Positions 46,946 to 56,082 of a stretch of DNA of 64,000 nucleotides are shown piece by piece. Positions within the stretch are counted from its first letter, which is position 1, and every line of letters starts with the position of its first letter. The stretch spans positions 62,001-126,000 of the forward strand of contig JAKIUU010000001.1 in the NCBI GenBank assembly GCA_021647405.1. The letters are read 5' to 3'. A program made the position numbers and the translations under genes. The DNA is from Flavobacteriaceae bacterium (GTDB taxonomy: Bacteria > Bacteroidota > Bacteroidia > Flavobacteriales > Flavobacteriaceae). Below the pieces are notes generated by a model that saw nothing but the letters and a program-made list of their open reading frames with translations, was not told the origin of the DNA and searched no databases.

Positions 46946-48106
46946 TTATAGGTTATTGTTGATTAAAGTGGCTAATTTATCTAAATAAGCTTCTATTAAA
47001 AAATCTTTTTGAAGTTTCTGTTTATTTTGTGAACCTAATTTATTTCTCAAGTCCTTATCTTTTACAAGAAGTTCTAATTTAAAGGTAATATCTTTTACAT
47101 CATTATTGTTTTCTACATAAAAAGGATAATCGTTCCCCAATAAGGCGACACAGCCTAGATGTTTTGTGCTTAAAACTGGCAAACCATAAGCCATGTATTC
47201 CATCACAACATTAGGCATGCCTTCCTTTTTAGACAATAAAACGCCAATATCTAAGTAGGGCAAAATATCTTGGGCATTCTTGTTATGTAAGATCGTGACT
47301 TTATCTTCAATTTTTTTAGACTTTATAAATTCTAACACCCCTTTATAATTTGATATTTCATCTTTAGATTCATATACGCTACCTGCCAAAATCAAGTGAA
47401 CATTTTCATAGTTAGTCAATACTTTATCAAAGGCTTCTACCAACAAATTTTGTCGTTTTTGGACTCGAAAATGCGCCACCATTCCTATGATTACTTTTTC
47501 TTTAATGTTGTTTAGTATTTCGTTATTTTTCTGAAGGTTTATATTATTCAAAGTCGTGTAATTAGGAAGGAAATACATTTCTTTATTAGGCGTGTTTAAA
47601 ACTTGTAGCAACTCCTCTTTACCTTCAGGTGAATTAGCTATTAAAAAAGGGGCTCTTATTGCCGCTTTTTCTTCTAATTTATCATTCCTATAATAATCAA
47701 GCCCTCTATGGTGCCAAAATGTTGTTTTAGCTCCTGCTATTTTATAAGACAACGCTGCAATAATTGAAGGTGGATTTAAATATGGAATGATAATATCTGG
47801 TTTATGTTTTCTAAGGTTTAAACCGAATAGGGCTATTTTAATGCGTCTTTTAGTATATTTATAATTTCCTGCGGCACTTAGTGGATTTTTAACAACATAA
47901 AGGTTTTTAAGTTTATATTTTTGACATTCTTGATTAAAAAGTGTTGCATTAGGTGATTTAATATAAGAGTAGATATAAACCTTACAATTTTTATTGTTTT
48001 GTAAATATTGGGCCAAAAATAAAGCTTGCTTTTCGGCACCTCCCAAGACAAAGGATTTGAAAATAATAATTATATTTTTTTTACAAAAAATAAATGGGGT
48101 TTTCAT
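46946..48106 (-). CDS. Family 4 glycosyltransferase
   Basis: The 386-residue GT-B protein has the N-terminal IIFKSFVLGGAEKQALFLAQ loop (the GGAE motif of GT4), VIIGMVAHFRVQKRQNLLVE near residue 205 and ILPYLDIGVLLSKKEGMPNV plus VMEYMAYGLPVLS near residue 300. It is the first glycosyltransferase after the ABC exporter genes. The sugar is unknown. Confidence 0.9.
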   Translation of the reverse strand: MKTPFIFCKKNIIIIFKSFVLGGAEKQALFLAQYLQNNKNCKVYIYSYIKSPNATLFNQECQKYKLKNLYVVKNPLSAAGNYKYTKRRIKIALFGLNLRKHKPDIIIPYLNPPSIIAALSYKIAGAKTTFWHHRGLDYYRNDKLEEKAAIRAPFLIANSPEGKEELLQVLNTPNKEMYFLPNYTTLNNINLQKNNEILNNIKEKVIIGMVAHFRVQKRQNLLVEAFDKVLTNYENVHLILAGSVYESKDEISNYKGVLEFIKSKKIEDKVTILHNKNAQDILPYLDIGVLLSKKEGMPNVVMEYMAYGLPVLSTKHLGCVALLGNDYPFYVENNNDVKDITFKLELLVKDKDLRNKLGSQNKQKLQKDFLIEAYLDKLATLINNNL

Positions 48107-48118
48107 TAAAATAAAATG

Positions 48119-49414
48119 TTAATTAGAACCAAATGAAAAGCCTTTATGAATGATATTGCCATGGTAAAATGGATCTGGTAAAATACCAGTGCCATATATA
48201 TTGTTTTTTACTATAAGAAACTTACCTGCATTCTCTATAATGATTTCCTTTTCTTCATCTATAATAAACCAAATATGAATGTGGTAATCTCCTGACGCCA
48301 AATTCATGGTATCAACTTTACAACTGATAAAATCATTAGTCTTTTCTACACAAAGTGATTTATTTATAAAAGTTGAATTAAATGTCATTAAAGGTTTAAA
48401 AAAATCATCTTTAATAGTAATTCCTATCTTAATTGCTTTTTTAAGCAAATTAGGTGCTGTGTAATAAATTTTAAATTCACATGATTTACATGAGGTTACT
48501 TTAAATCCTTTACCTAGAATTTCGTCAATTATTTCAAGTTTGACTAGTTGAAAATATTTAGAGTCTGTAAACTTTGATGACTTAGTTAGGTCGTAGCTAT
48601 CATTTTTATCTTTATTTTTTTCATCACTGGTAAGGTAAAATTTAATAACATCATTTGTAGCTCCTCTTTTTTTGAGTAACCCGTTTTCTAATAAAATACA
48701 AGAACTACATAAATTTTGTACGGCCACCATATCATGGCTTACAAAAAGTACTGTACGTCCCTCTGTATTTGAGATGTCTTGCATTTTACCAATGGCTTTT
48801 TTTTGAAATTCAGCATCTCCAACAGCCAGCACTTCATCTACAACTAAAATATCGGGTTCTAAATGGGCGGCTACAGCAAATGCCAAACGGACTTTCATCC
48901 CACTTGAATAGCGTTTAACGGGTGTATCTATATAACGTTCGCAACCTGAAAATTCTATAATCTCATCTAATTTAGCATTAATTTCTTTTTTGGTCATGCC
49001 TAAAATGGCCCCGTTTAAAAAGATATTTTCTTTGCCTGTCATTTCGGGATGAAAGCCTGTACCCACTTCTAAAAGAGAAGCAATGCGTCCTTTAGATTTA
49101 ATACTGCCTGTTGTTGGACTTGTTACTTTTGACAATATTTTTAAAAGCGTTGATTTGCCAGCGCCATTTTTACCAATAATGCCTAAAACTTCACCACGTT
49201 TAACCTCGAAATTAATATCTTTTAATGCCCATACATACTCTGAATTTCCCTTAGTACTTCTATCGTTGCTATCACCAATTTTTAAAAAAGGATCTTCTTT
49301 CCCTCTAATTTTATACCACCACCTGTTTAAATCGTGACTTATAGTACCTGTGCCCACAACACCCAATCGGTATTGTTTTGATACATTTTCTACTTTTAAA
49401 ATAATATCACTCAT
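48119..49414 (-). CDS. Wzt-type ABC transporter ATPase with C-terminal glycan-recognition domain
   Basis: The 431-residue protein carries an ATPase domain (about 1-245) with Walker A GIIGKNGAGKSTLLKI, the signature YSSGMKVRLAFA and Walker B ILVVDEVLAVGD. The C-terminal region (about 285-431) resembles the Wzt-C beta-sandwich that binds the modified non-reducing end of O-antigens (e.g. FKVTSCKSCEFKIYYTAPNL). With the adjacent permease it exports a finished polyprenyl-linked glycan across the inner membrane. The gap to the permease gene is about 100 bases, the widest in the operon. Confidence 0.92.
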   Translation of the reverse strand: MSDIILKVENVSKQYRLGVVGTGTISHDLNRWWYKIRGKEDPFLKIGDSNDRSTKGNSEYVWALKDINFEVKRGEVLGIIGKNGAGKSTLLKILSKVTSPTTGSIKSKGRIASLLEVGTGFHPEMTGKENIFLNGAILGMTKKEINAKLDEIIEFSGCERYIDTPVKRYSSGMKVRLAFAVAAHLEPDILVVDEVLAVGDAEFQKKAIGKMQDISNTEGRTVLFVSHDMVAVQNLCSSCILLENGLLKKRGATNDVIKFYLTSDEKNKDKNDSYDLTKSSKFTDSKYFQLVKLEIIDEILGKGFKVTSCKSCEFKIYYTAPNLLKKAIKIGITIKDDFFKPLMTFNSTFINKSLCVEKTNDFISCKVDTMNLASGDYHIHIWFIIDEEKEIIIENAGKFLIVKNNIYGTGILPDPFYHGNIIHKGFSFGSN

Positions 49415-49515
49415 TTTATTCGGTCATTATTAGTGAGGTTTGAAACTATTTTAAATAAAATTTCTTTAATGATTATAGCAACTTCTACTCACATCTCACT
49501 TTTTACATCTACTTC

Positions 49516-50376
49516 TTAAATAGTGTCTATAAAACTTTTTTCTGTTTTGTTAAAAATTAATAAGCCAAACAGCACTATTATAACAGTTATGATACTTGAA
49601 TACCCTAAGCCCTTAAAATTAATCTGAACTGTATTTATCAAAATATTACGCGACAACTCTATAATTTGTGCCAAAGGATTATAAGTAACCAACCAACTAA
49701 ATTTTTGAGGCAACTTGTCTTGAATCAGTGTTAGGGGGTACATTACCGCAGAGAGGTACATCAATAACTGCACACCAAAATTTACTAAAAAAGTTAAATC
49801 GCGGTATTTTGTAACTAAAGATGAAATAATCATTCCCAATCCCAGTCCTAATAAACCCATTAAAAATACCAAAAAAGGGTATAAAAAAATAAATTTATTG
49901 GGTGATAAATCATGACCTTTAAAAATGAAGTACACATAAAATCCAATGAAAATAATAAGTTGTATAAAAAATTTTAAAAGATTTGAAACCACTATTGATA
50001 AAGGCATAATAACCCTAGGAAAATATACTTTTCCGAAAATGGCTTCATTTTTTTTAAAAGTATCTGATGTTGACACAAAGCATTCTTTAAAATAAGTCCA
50101 AATTATAACCCCTGTTAAGTTAAATAAAAATGGTGGCACACTTCCTGTAGATATATTTGCTATATTATTAAAAATTAATGTAAAAATTAATGATGTTAAA
50201 AGAGGTTGTATTATATACCAAAGAGGGCCTAAGATTGTTTGTTTATACAACGTAACAACATCGCGTTTTACAAATAACATCAACAAATCGCGATACTGCC
50301 AAATTTCTTTAAAATTTAGCATAAATAAATTTGATTTTGGCTTTATCTCAAAAAGCCAATCTTGGTCTTTATTCAT
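49516..50376 (-). CDS. Polysaccharide ABC exporter permease (Wzm-type, ABC-2 family)
   Basis: The 286-residue protein has six membrane segments typical of ABC-2 permeases. The amphipathic N-terminal WQYRDLLMLFVKRDVVTLYK and LGPLWYIIQPLLTSLIFTLI are family signatures. YLSAVMYPLTLIQDKLPQKF and the periplasmic YNPLAQIIELSRNIL near residue 235 are also usual. It forms the membrane channel for glycan export with the Wzt-type ATPase encoded next. The gene follows the epimerase by 6 bases. Confidence 0.92.
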   Translation of the reverse strand: MNKDQDWLFEIKPKSNLFMLNFKEIWQYRDLLMLFVKRDVVTLYKQTILGPLWYIIQPLLTSLIFTLIFNNIANISTGSVPPFLFNLTGVIIWTYFKECFVSTSDTFKKNEAIFGKVYFPRVIMPLSIVVSNLLKFFIQLIIFIGFYVYFIFKGHDLSPNKFIFLYPFLVFLMGLLGLGLGMIISSLVTKYRDLTFLVNFGVQLLMYLSAVMYPLTLIQDKLPQKFSWLVTYNPLAQIIELSRNILINTVQINFKGLGYSSIITVIIVLFGLLIFNKTEKSFIDTI

Positions 50377-50382
50377 AAACTA

Positions 50383-51423
50383 TTAATTAAGCTCTAAATA
50401 TTTGTCTACAAAGGCTTTAATTCCAAACTCAATTGGCGTACTCGGTTTAAAATCGATATAATCGTATAAACTTTGAACATCGGCATAAGTGGCTGCCACA
50501 TCACCAGGTTGCATAGGCTTAAACACTATCTTCCCTTTTTTACCGATGGCGTTTTCTATGGCGTGCACATAATCCATTAATTGTACCGGACTGTTATTAC
50601 CAATATTAAATATTTGATAAGGTGCAGAGCTCATAGCCGGATTGGGATGTTTGGCGTCGAAATTAGGATTGTTAGGTTTTGGTGCTAAAGGTAGTAACCG
50701 TTTTATACTTTCTACAATATCATCCACGTAAGTGAAATCGCGACTCATTTTACCATAATTAAAAACTTCAAAGGGTTTGTCTTCTACAATGGCTTTTGTA
50801 AAAATAGCCAAGGCCATATCTGGGCGTCCCCAAGGGCCATAAACTGTAAAAAACCTAAGCCCCGTAGCGGGAATATTGAACAAATGGGCATACGAATGTG
50901 CCATCATTTCATTGGCTTTTTTACTGGCAGCATACATAGCCAAAGGATGATCGGTATGACTGTGTACAGAAAATGGAATTTCTTCACTCAAGCCATAAAC
51001 AGAACTAGACGAGGCAAAAACCAAATGTTTAACAGGATAAGCCCTACAGCACTCTAAAATATTTAAAAAACCCGTAATGTTATTATCTACATAAGAATGC
51101 GGATTTATTAACGAATACCTAACACCAGCTTGTGCCGCTAAATTCATGACATAATCAAACTTTTCTTTTTTAAATAATTTTTTAAGATTTTCTAAATCTT
51201 GTAAATCGAGTTTTATAAAACGTATGTCGCCATCAATGGGTTTGTTGTATTCAATATGAGAAGTATTTATTTTTAAATTTTCTAAGCGTGCGTGTTTTAA
51301 ATTAGGGTCGTAATAATCATTTATGATATCTATACCAACTACATCATAGCCATTTTTTACTAATAATTTAGAAAGATGAAATCCGATAAATCCGGCAGCC
51401 CCTGTAATGAGAATTTTTGGCAT
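50383..51423 (-). CDS. NAD-dependent nucleotide-sugar epimerase, UDP-glucuronate 4-epimerase-like
   Basis: This is a 346-residue extended short-chain dehydrogenase. The NAD-binding GAAGFIG lies at 8-14, catalytic Ser in FASSSSVYG near residue 126, and Tyr-Lys in YAASKKANE near residue 158. The N-terminal region DIINDYYDPNLKHARL is characteristic of UDP-glucuronate 4-epimerases (CapI/LspL), producing UDP-galacturonate. The UDP-sugar dehydrogenase gene is 6 bases upstream, which could supply the uronic acid. A C4 epimerase for an acetamido-uronate is the main alternative. Confidence 0.9.
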   Translation of the reverse strand: MPKILITGAAGFIGFHLSKLLVKNGYDVVGIDIINDYYDPNLKHARLENLKINTSHIEYNKPIDGDIRFIKLDLQDLENLKKLFKKEKFDYVMNLAAQAGVRYSLINPHSYVDNNITGFLNILECCRAYPVKHLVFASSSSVYGLSEEIPFSVHSHTDHPLAMYAASKKANEMMAHSYAHLFNIPATGLRFFTVYGPWGRPDMALAIFTKAIVEDKPFEVFNYGKMSRDFTYVDDIVESIKRLLPLAPKPNNPNFDAKHPNPAMSSAPYQIFNIGNNSPVQLMDYVHAIENAIGKKGKIVFKPMQPGDVAATYADVQSLYDYIDFKPSTPIEFGIKAFVDKYLELN

Positions 51424-51429
51424 AATTAT

Positions 51430-52725
51430 CTAAAGTCGTTTATCTGATACTGTTTTGGGTAAAATACCTTTTACATCGAATATAACACGATTTTTCTTTG
51501 TGTATTTTGAGATATCAAGATCTAAAAATTCATTATGTGATACAGCCATTACCACAGCGTCATAATTGACAGACAAGTCTTTCTTATCTGAAATTAAATC
51601 TAAATTGTATTCTTTTTTTACAGCATTAACTGTTGCCCATGGGTCGTAAACCTCAATATTACAATTAAATGACTGCAATTCTTTGATAATATCTATAACA
51701 CGTGAATTTCTTATATCTGGACAATTTTCTTTAAATGTAATGCCCATTACAAGAACCTTTCCGCCATTTACAGAAATACTCTTTTTAATCATCAATTTAA
51801 TGGTTTCATTGGCTACGTAAGCGCCCATACTGTCGTTTAAACGACGTCCTGATAAAATAATTTCGGGATTATAACCAAATTTTAAAGCCTGATTGGCCAA
51901 ATAATAAGGGTCAACACCTATACAGTGCCCGCCAACCAAACCTGGACTAAATTTTAGAAAATTCCACTTGGTACCAGCCGCTTCTAAAACCTCGGCCGTA
52001 TCAATATCCATTAAATTAAATATTTTAGACAATTCATTTACAAAAGCGATATTGATATCGCGTTGTGAATTCTCTATAACCTTCGCCGCTTCGGCTACTT
52101 TTATAGAAGGTGCCAAATGTGTGCCAGCAGTGATTATTGATTTATAAATGGCATCTATTTTTTTACCAATTTCAGGTGTGGAACCAGATGTTACTTTTAG
52201 AATTTTTGAAACAGTGTGTTTTTTATCCCCTGGATTTATACGTTCTGGTGAATAACCAACAAAAAAATCTTTGTTAAATTTGAATCCTGATACTTTCTCT
52301 AAAATTGGGACGCATTCTTCTTCTGTAGCCCCTGGATAAACCGTAGATTCATAAACCACAATATCGTTTTTAGATAAAACCTCACCTACCGTTTTGCTGG
52401 CTTTATACAGTGGTGTTAAATCTGGTTTGTTATTTTTATCAACAGGTGTTGGTACCGTAACTATATAAAAATTAGCTTGCTCTATTTCGGATATATCGTC
52501 GGTTAACCAAAGTCCAGTTGTGTTTAAATTCTGTAATGAGTCAACATTAACTGATTTTAAAGCCTCTTGAGTAATTTCTAGCGTACAGTCATCGCCTAAT
52601 CTCAAGTCTTTTATCCTTACTGAGTTTACATCATAACCTACTACTTGGTATTTCTTAGCAAATTCAACTGCCAGTGGCAAACCTACATAGCCTAAACCAA
52701 TAATAGCTATCTTAGTATCATTCAT
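51430..52725 (-). CDS. UDP-(N-acetyl)hexose 6-dehydrogenase (WbpA/TviB type)
   Basis: The 431-residue enzyme oxidises the C6 hydroxyl of a UDP-sugar to a carboxylate. It has the NAD-binding GLGYVGLP at 10-17, VYESTVYPGATEE near residue 124 and catalytic Cys268 in GLVGGHCIGVDPYYLA. The start (TKIAIIGLGYVGLPLAVEFA) and spacing match the Vi-antigen/WbpA group, usually acting on UDP-GlcNAc or UDP-GalNAc, more than UDP-glucose dehydrogenases. It overlaps the wzc gene by 4 bases. Confidence 0.92.
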   Translation of the reverse strand: MNDTKIAIIGLGYVGLPLAVEFAKKYQVVGYDVNSVRIKDLRLGDDCTLEITQEALKSVNVDSLQNLNTTGLWLTDDISEIEQANFYIVTVPTPVDKNNKPDLTPLYKASKTVGEVLSKNDIVVYESTVYPGATEEECVPILEKVSGFKFNKDFFVGYSPERINPGDKKHTVSKILKVTSGSTPEIGKKIDAIYKSIITAGTHLAPSIKVAEAAKVIENSQRDINIAFVNELSKIFNLMDIDTAEVLEAAGTKWNFLKFSPGLVGGHCIGVDPYYLANQALKFGYNPEIILSGRRLNDSMGAYVANETIKLMIKKSISVNGGKVLVMGITFKENCPDIRNSRVIDIIKELQSFNCNIEVYDPWATVNAVKKEYNLDLISDKKDLSVNYDAVVMAVSHNEFLDLDISKYTKKNRVIFDVKGILPKTVSDKRL

Positions 52726-55217
52726 ATTTTTTTGTTGATAATCTTTTTAAACTTTCCTATTAATTTTTTAAAAAACGGTTTTTCTTCATCGTCGTGGTAA
52801 CCATTTCCATAGGTTCCGTAACCATAGCCGTAACCGTAGCCGTAACCATAGCCGTAACCATAGCCGTAACCATAATTATTTTTTGCTGAAAAATCATTGA
52901 GTATAAAACTGATATTAGACACTTTTTCTGCTTTATACTTTTCATCAATCATTTTAGGCATTCCTTTTTGCGTATAGTTATGTCTGATAACATAAATATT
53001 GGCATCGGCATGTCTAAACATTTCTAATGCATCTGAAACAATGGCTACAGGAGGGGTGTCAATTAAAATAAAATCGTAATTATTTTTTAAGTATTTAATA
53101 AAATCGTCAGTTTCTTTGCGGATAAGCAACTCATAAGGATTGGGTGGAACAGGACCCGAAGTTATTACATCTAAATTTGGAATAATAGATTTTTGGGTAA
53201 TCTCTTTAATAGATTTCTGACCTACAAGATGGTTTACGATACCCTGTTCATTTTCCATTTCAAAATATTTATACAACTTGGGTTTCCTTAAATCAAATCC
53301 TACAATTACTGTTTTCTTTTCGCTCAAAGCAAAAACAGTGGCCATATTAAGGGCTATAAAGGTTTTTCCTTCGCCACTAACCGATGAGGTTACTACTATA
53401 ACTTTGCCTTGCTTTGTATCTGAAGTCTCTTTTTTAAATAAAAATTGCAAATTAGAGCGCAGTGCTCTGAACCCTTCGGCAATAGAAGATTTTGGGCGTT
53501 CAAAAACCGTATAATTTTTATGAGTGGTATTCTTACCTATAACACCTAAAATAGGTATTTCGTAGGCATTCTCAATTTCTTCAACAGTTTGAATTTTATT
53601 ATTTAACAACTCTTTAGAAACAACGATTAATGTTGGTATAATTAAACCCAAAAGTAAAGCGACAGCATAATTGAATCCTTTTTTAGGGATGGCCGAAATT
53701 TGACCAGTATCTTTGGCTTTATCTAGAATTGTAATGTCTGAAACAGTAGCTTCAATAGCAATACTGGCTTCATATCTTTTTTGCATTAAAAAAGTATAAT
53801 TATTTTCGGTAAGTGTAAATTTACGTTGATAGTTAACTAATTTTTGTTGTTTTTTTGGAAGTTTAGATAGTTTATAATTAAATTTTGCTTGTCTCTTCTT
53901 ATTTTTATCTAATTTAAGCTTGAATAATACCCTTAAGGTTTTAATATTTTCGCGCAATATCCTTCTTGTTGTTTTTATTTTTTCATCTACCAATTTTAAT
54001 GAGGGATGATCTAAGGTTACATTATCCATCCAATACAATTTCTCTACAGACAATTGTGTTAGTTCATCAATACTGCTTCTAATTTTATTATCTTCAATTT
54101 CAATAATGGCAGGAGCCGGAATATCTGAATATGTATTATGTGTATCAATATATTTCTCAAGATTATCTAAATATTCTAATCTGTTAAATATGGCTGTATT
54201 CTCTTTTTCCAAATTTATTGTTTCGTTAAAAATATTTTCTCCTTCTACCGATAGGTCATAAATTTTATTTTTCTTTTTATATGCTCCTAAGCCAACTTCT
54301 ATAGATTTTAAACTGTCAGAAGTAATTTCGAATTGCCTGTCAATAAAATTTTTGGTATTTCTTGCGAAATTTGTTTTTTCGATTAATTCAGCTCTAGCCA
54401 ATTCATTTACAGTAGCATTTAAGAAATCTACTACCTTGTTTTTGTTAGAGCCCATCATAGAAACTTCTATTAATGAAGTGCCATCTAAAGCGGTAGTTCT
54501 TATATTTTGATAATCGCCAACTACCTGATTTATACCTTTCAGGTTTATAAAATAAATATTCCCAACTTCATTTGAAGATCTGTCTAAGTTTAAATTTAAT
54601 GTCAGATTTAAAAAGGGCAAACTAACTTTTTCACCCATTTTATAAACCTTAGAATATTCAATCTTTGGCGAAAGGTATTCTCTTTCTCTTTCATTGTTAT
54701 AGTTTAATAAAGATACTATTTTATCTTCAGGGAATTTAACCGTTAGTCTATAACTGTCATTAAGGTAAATTTTTATTTTTATTAAGGTATTTTGTATTTG
54801 ATATTTATTAGAATCTAACGCAACGCTAAAAGGTACTTTCCCATAAACATCTTCCATCCTAAAACGTCCCTCGTGTAAATACTCTATATAAAGTTTTAAT
54901 TTACGAACCACTTTTTCGTTATGTGTTCTAGACTTTAAAGTTCTTTTAATGGTTTCCACCTTATCACTTACACCTCCCCAATTAAAGGCTATTGTGGTTC
55001 CAGATGAAAACAAAGGATTCGATTTTTCTTTTACCGAAATAGTGGTATTTAACCCATAAATACGCTGTGTAGAAATATTTTTATAATAAGCAAAAGAAAA
55101 TGTTATAGCCAAAAAAAGAACGACCATTTTCCAATGGGCTATAATTTTAAAAAAATAGGTCTTTATGTCAAATGTACCTATATCATTTTGTGTTTTTTTA
55201 TATATCTTCTTATCCAT
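52722..55217 (-). CDS. wzc: Wzc-type polysaccharide co-polymerase and tyrosine kinase
   Basis: The 831-residue inner-membrane protein has an N-terminal membrane segment (about 33-50), a long periplasmic Wzz-like part with coiled coils (to about 505), a second membrane segment (about 510-530) and a cytoplasmic BY-kinase domain. The kinase has SGEGKT near residue 615, Walker A' VGFDLRKPKLY and Walker B FILIDTPPV. The tail holds ten consecutive Tyr-Gly pairs from residue 782, then TYGNGYHDDEE, the autophosphorylation cluster. It regulates chain length and export together with Wza. Confidence 0.95.
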   Translation of the reverse strand: MDKKIYKKTQNDIGTFDIKTYFFKIIAHWKMVVLFLAITFSFAYYKNISTQRIYGLNTTISVKEKSNPLFSSGTTIAFNWGGVSDKVETIKRTLKSRTHNEKVVRKLKLYIEYLHEGRFRMEDVYGKVPFSVALDSNKYQIQNTLIKIKIYLNDSYRLTVKFPEDKIVSLLNYNNEREREYLSPKIEYSKVYKMGEKVSLPFLNLTLNLNLDRSSNEVGNIYFINLKGINQVVGDYQNIRTTALDGTSLIEVSMMGSNKNKVVDFLNATVNELARAELIEKTNFARNTKNFIDRQFEITSDSLKSIEVGLGAYKKKNKIYDLSVEGENIFNETINLEKENTAIFNRLEYLDNLEKYIDTHNTYSDIPAPAIIEIEDNKIRSSIDELTQLSVEKLYWMDNVTLDHPSLKLVDEKIKTTRRILRENIKTLRVLFKLKLDKNKKRQAKFNYKLSKLPKKQQKLVNYQRKFTLTENNYTFLMQKRYEASIAIEATVSDITILDKAKDTGQISAIPKKGFNYAVALLLGLIIPTLIVVSKELLNNKIQTVEEIENAYEIPILGVIGKNTTHKNYTVFERPKSSIAEGFRALRSNLQFLFKKETSDTKQGKVIVVTSSVSGEGKTFIALNMATVFALSEKKTVIVGFDLRKPKLYKYFEMENEQGIVNHLVGQKSIKEITQKSIIPNLDVITSGPVPPNPYELLIRKETDDFIKYLKNNYDFILIDTPPVAIVSDALEMFRHADANIYVIRHNYTQKGMPKMIDEKYKAEKVSNISFILNDFSAKNNYGYGYGYGYGYGYGYGYGYGTYGNGYHDDEEKPFFKKLIGKFKKIINKKI
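52818..52874. repeat. In-frame 12-bp tandem repeat coding for the Wzc Tyr-Gly tail
   Basis: Fifty-seven bases consist of alternating Tyr and Gly codons. On the plus strand the unit GCCGTAACCATA recurs four times with one substituted copy, preceded by a partial unit. It encodes ten Tyr separated by Gly. Such a tandem repeat can expand or shrink by slippage in whole codon pairs without breaking the frame. Confidence 0.9.
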
Positions 55218-55221
55218 TAAT

Positions 55222-55995
55222 TTAGAATGTTTTAACTATCAATATTGTTGAAGTTACAACTGAGAAAATAGAAATAAAAGTTGTAAAAACGCTTAAACCT
55301 GTTGTTCCCAATCCCCAAGATTTACGGCCTAATGGGTTTACATAAATAATATCATTAGGTTTTATATAATATAATTCTGAGTTAAAAACATCAATAGTAG
55401 TGAGGTCAATTTTGTATTTTTTCCAACCATCAACCGTCTTTCTTAAGATCTCTACATTTTGCCTATCGCCAGTTCCATTAATTTCACCCGCATTGGCTAA
55501 AGCTTCAACAATACTTACCTGTTCTTGTTGTAAATTAACAGTTCCTGGGCTACCTACTTCGCCTGTAACCACAAACCTTATACCTGCTAATTTAACCTGT
55601 ACAAATAAACCATCGGTATTTTTAATATACAATTTTAAACCACTTTCAATTTTTTCACGTACCTCTTTAACCGTATAACCTAAAACATTAATCTCCCCCA
55701 AGTAAGGAAGGCGAATATTGCCATTCCTATCAAGTGCATAATCATTAAAAGCATTAGAATTTTGATTGTTATTAACAACAGTTTCTGTAGGTTTAAACAA
55801 GGCAACCATTTTTTCGTCAAGAGCCTTAATATTTACAATTAAAACATCGCTAACTTGAAGCTTATAAGGTTCGTTATTAAGTTTATAGACATCTGATTTT
55901 AAAGAGGATTCTCCTTGAAAATAGACGGTTCTTTTATTTGACACACACGAAGTTAAAACAACTAAAACGACTGCTACAGAAAAAAACTTATACAT
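55222..55995 (-). CDS. wza: Wza-type polysaccharide export lipoprotein
   Basis: The 257-residue outer-membrane-type lipoprotein has its lipobox at VLTSC (Cys17). The polysaccharide export domain covers about residues 45-130 (YKLQVSDVLIVNIKALDE, YALDRNGNIRLPYLGEINVLG). One SLBB-like domain follows (VVTGEVGSPGTVNLQQEQVS). The C-terminal 28 residues form a hydrophobic helix, as in Wza, where such helices build the outer-membrane pore. It is the first gene of the leftward operon. Confidence 0.93.
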   Translation of the reverse strand: MYKFFSVAVVLVVLTSCVSNKRTVYFQGESSLKSDVYKLNNEPYKLQVSDVLIVNIKALDEKMVALFKPTETVVNNNQNSNAFNDYALDRNGNIRLPYLGEINVLGYTVKEVREKIESGLKLYIKNTDGLFVQVKLAGIRFVVTGEVGSPGTVNLQQEQVSIVEALANAGEINGTGDRQNVEILRKTVDGWKKYKIDLTTIDVFNSELYYIKPNDIIYVNPLGRKSWGLGTTGLSVFTTFISIFSVVTSTILIVKTF

Positions 55996-56018
55996 GAATT
56001 AATTTTTGACTTAATAAG

Positions 56019-56026
56019 CAAATATA
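56019..56026 (-). promoter_or_regulatory. Bacteroidota -7 box before wza, possible promoter of the polysaccharide operon
   Basis: The minus strand reads TATATTTG followed by C, matching TAnnTTTG, 24 bases before the wza start. A -33 TTG at the expected distance is not obvious. No other promoter candidate is needed for the run down to 19981, as gaps between genes are small. Confidence 0.5.
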
Positions 56027-56082
56027 AATGTAATTCATTTATTACACCATTTTTTCTCTTATTTTCGTAGATATTATTAAAA

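Noticed and set aside
49415..49515. Extra gene or regulator between the ABC ATPase and permease genes
   Set aside because: The 101-base gap holds no start codon with a meaningful frame and no clear hairpin.
52760..52948. Met-Val-Thr-Ala repeat frame opposite or overlapping the wzc tail
   Set aside because: It arises from reading the Tyr-Gly tandem repeat in another frame.
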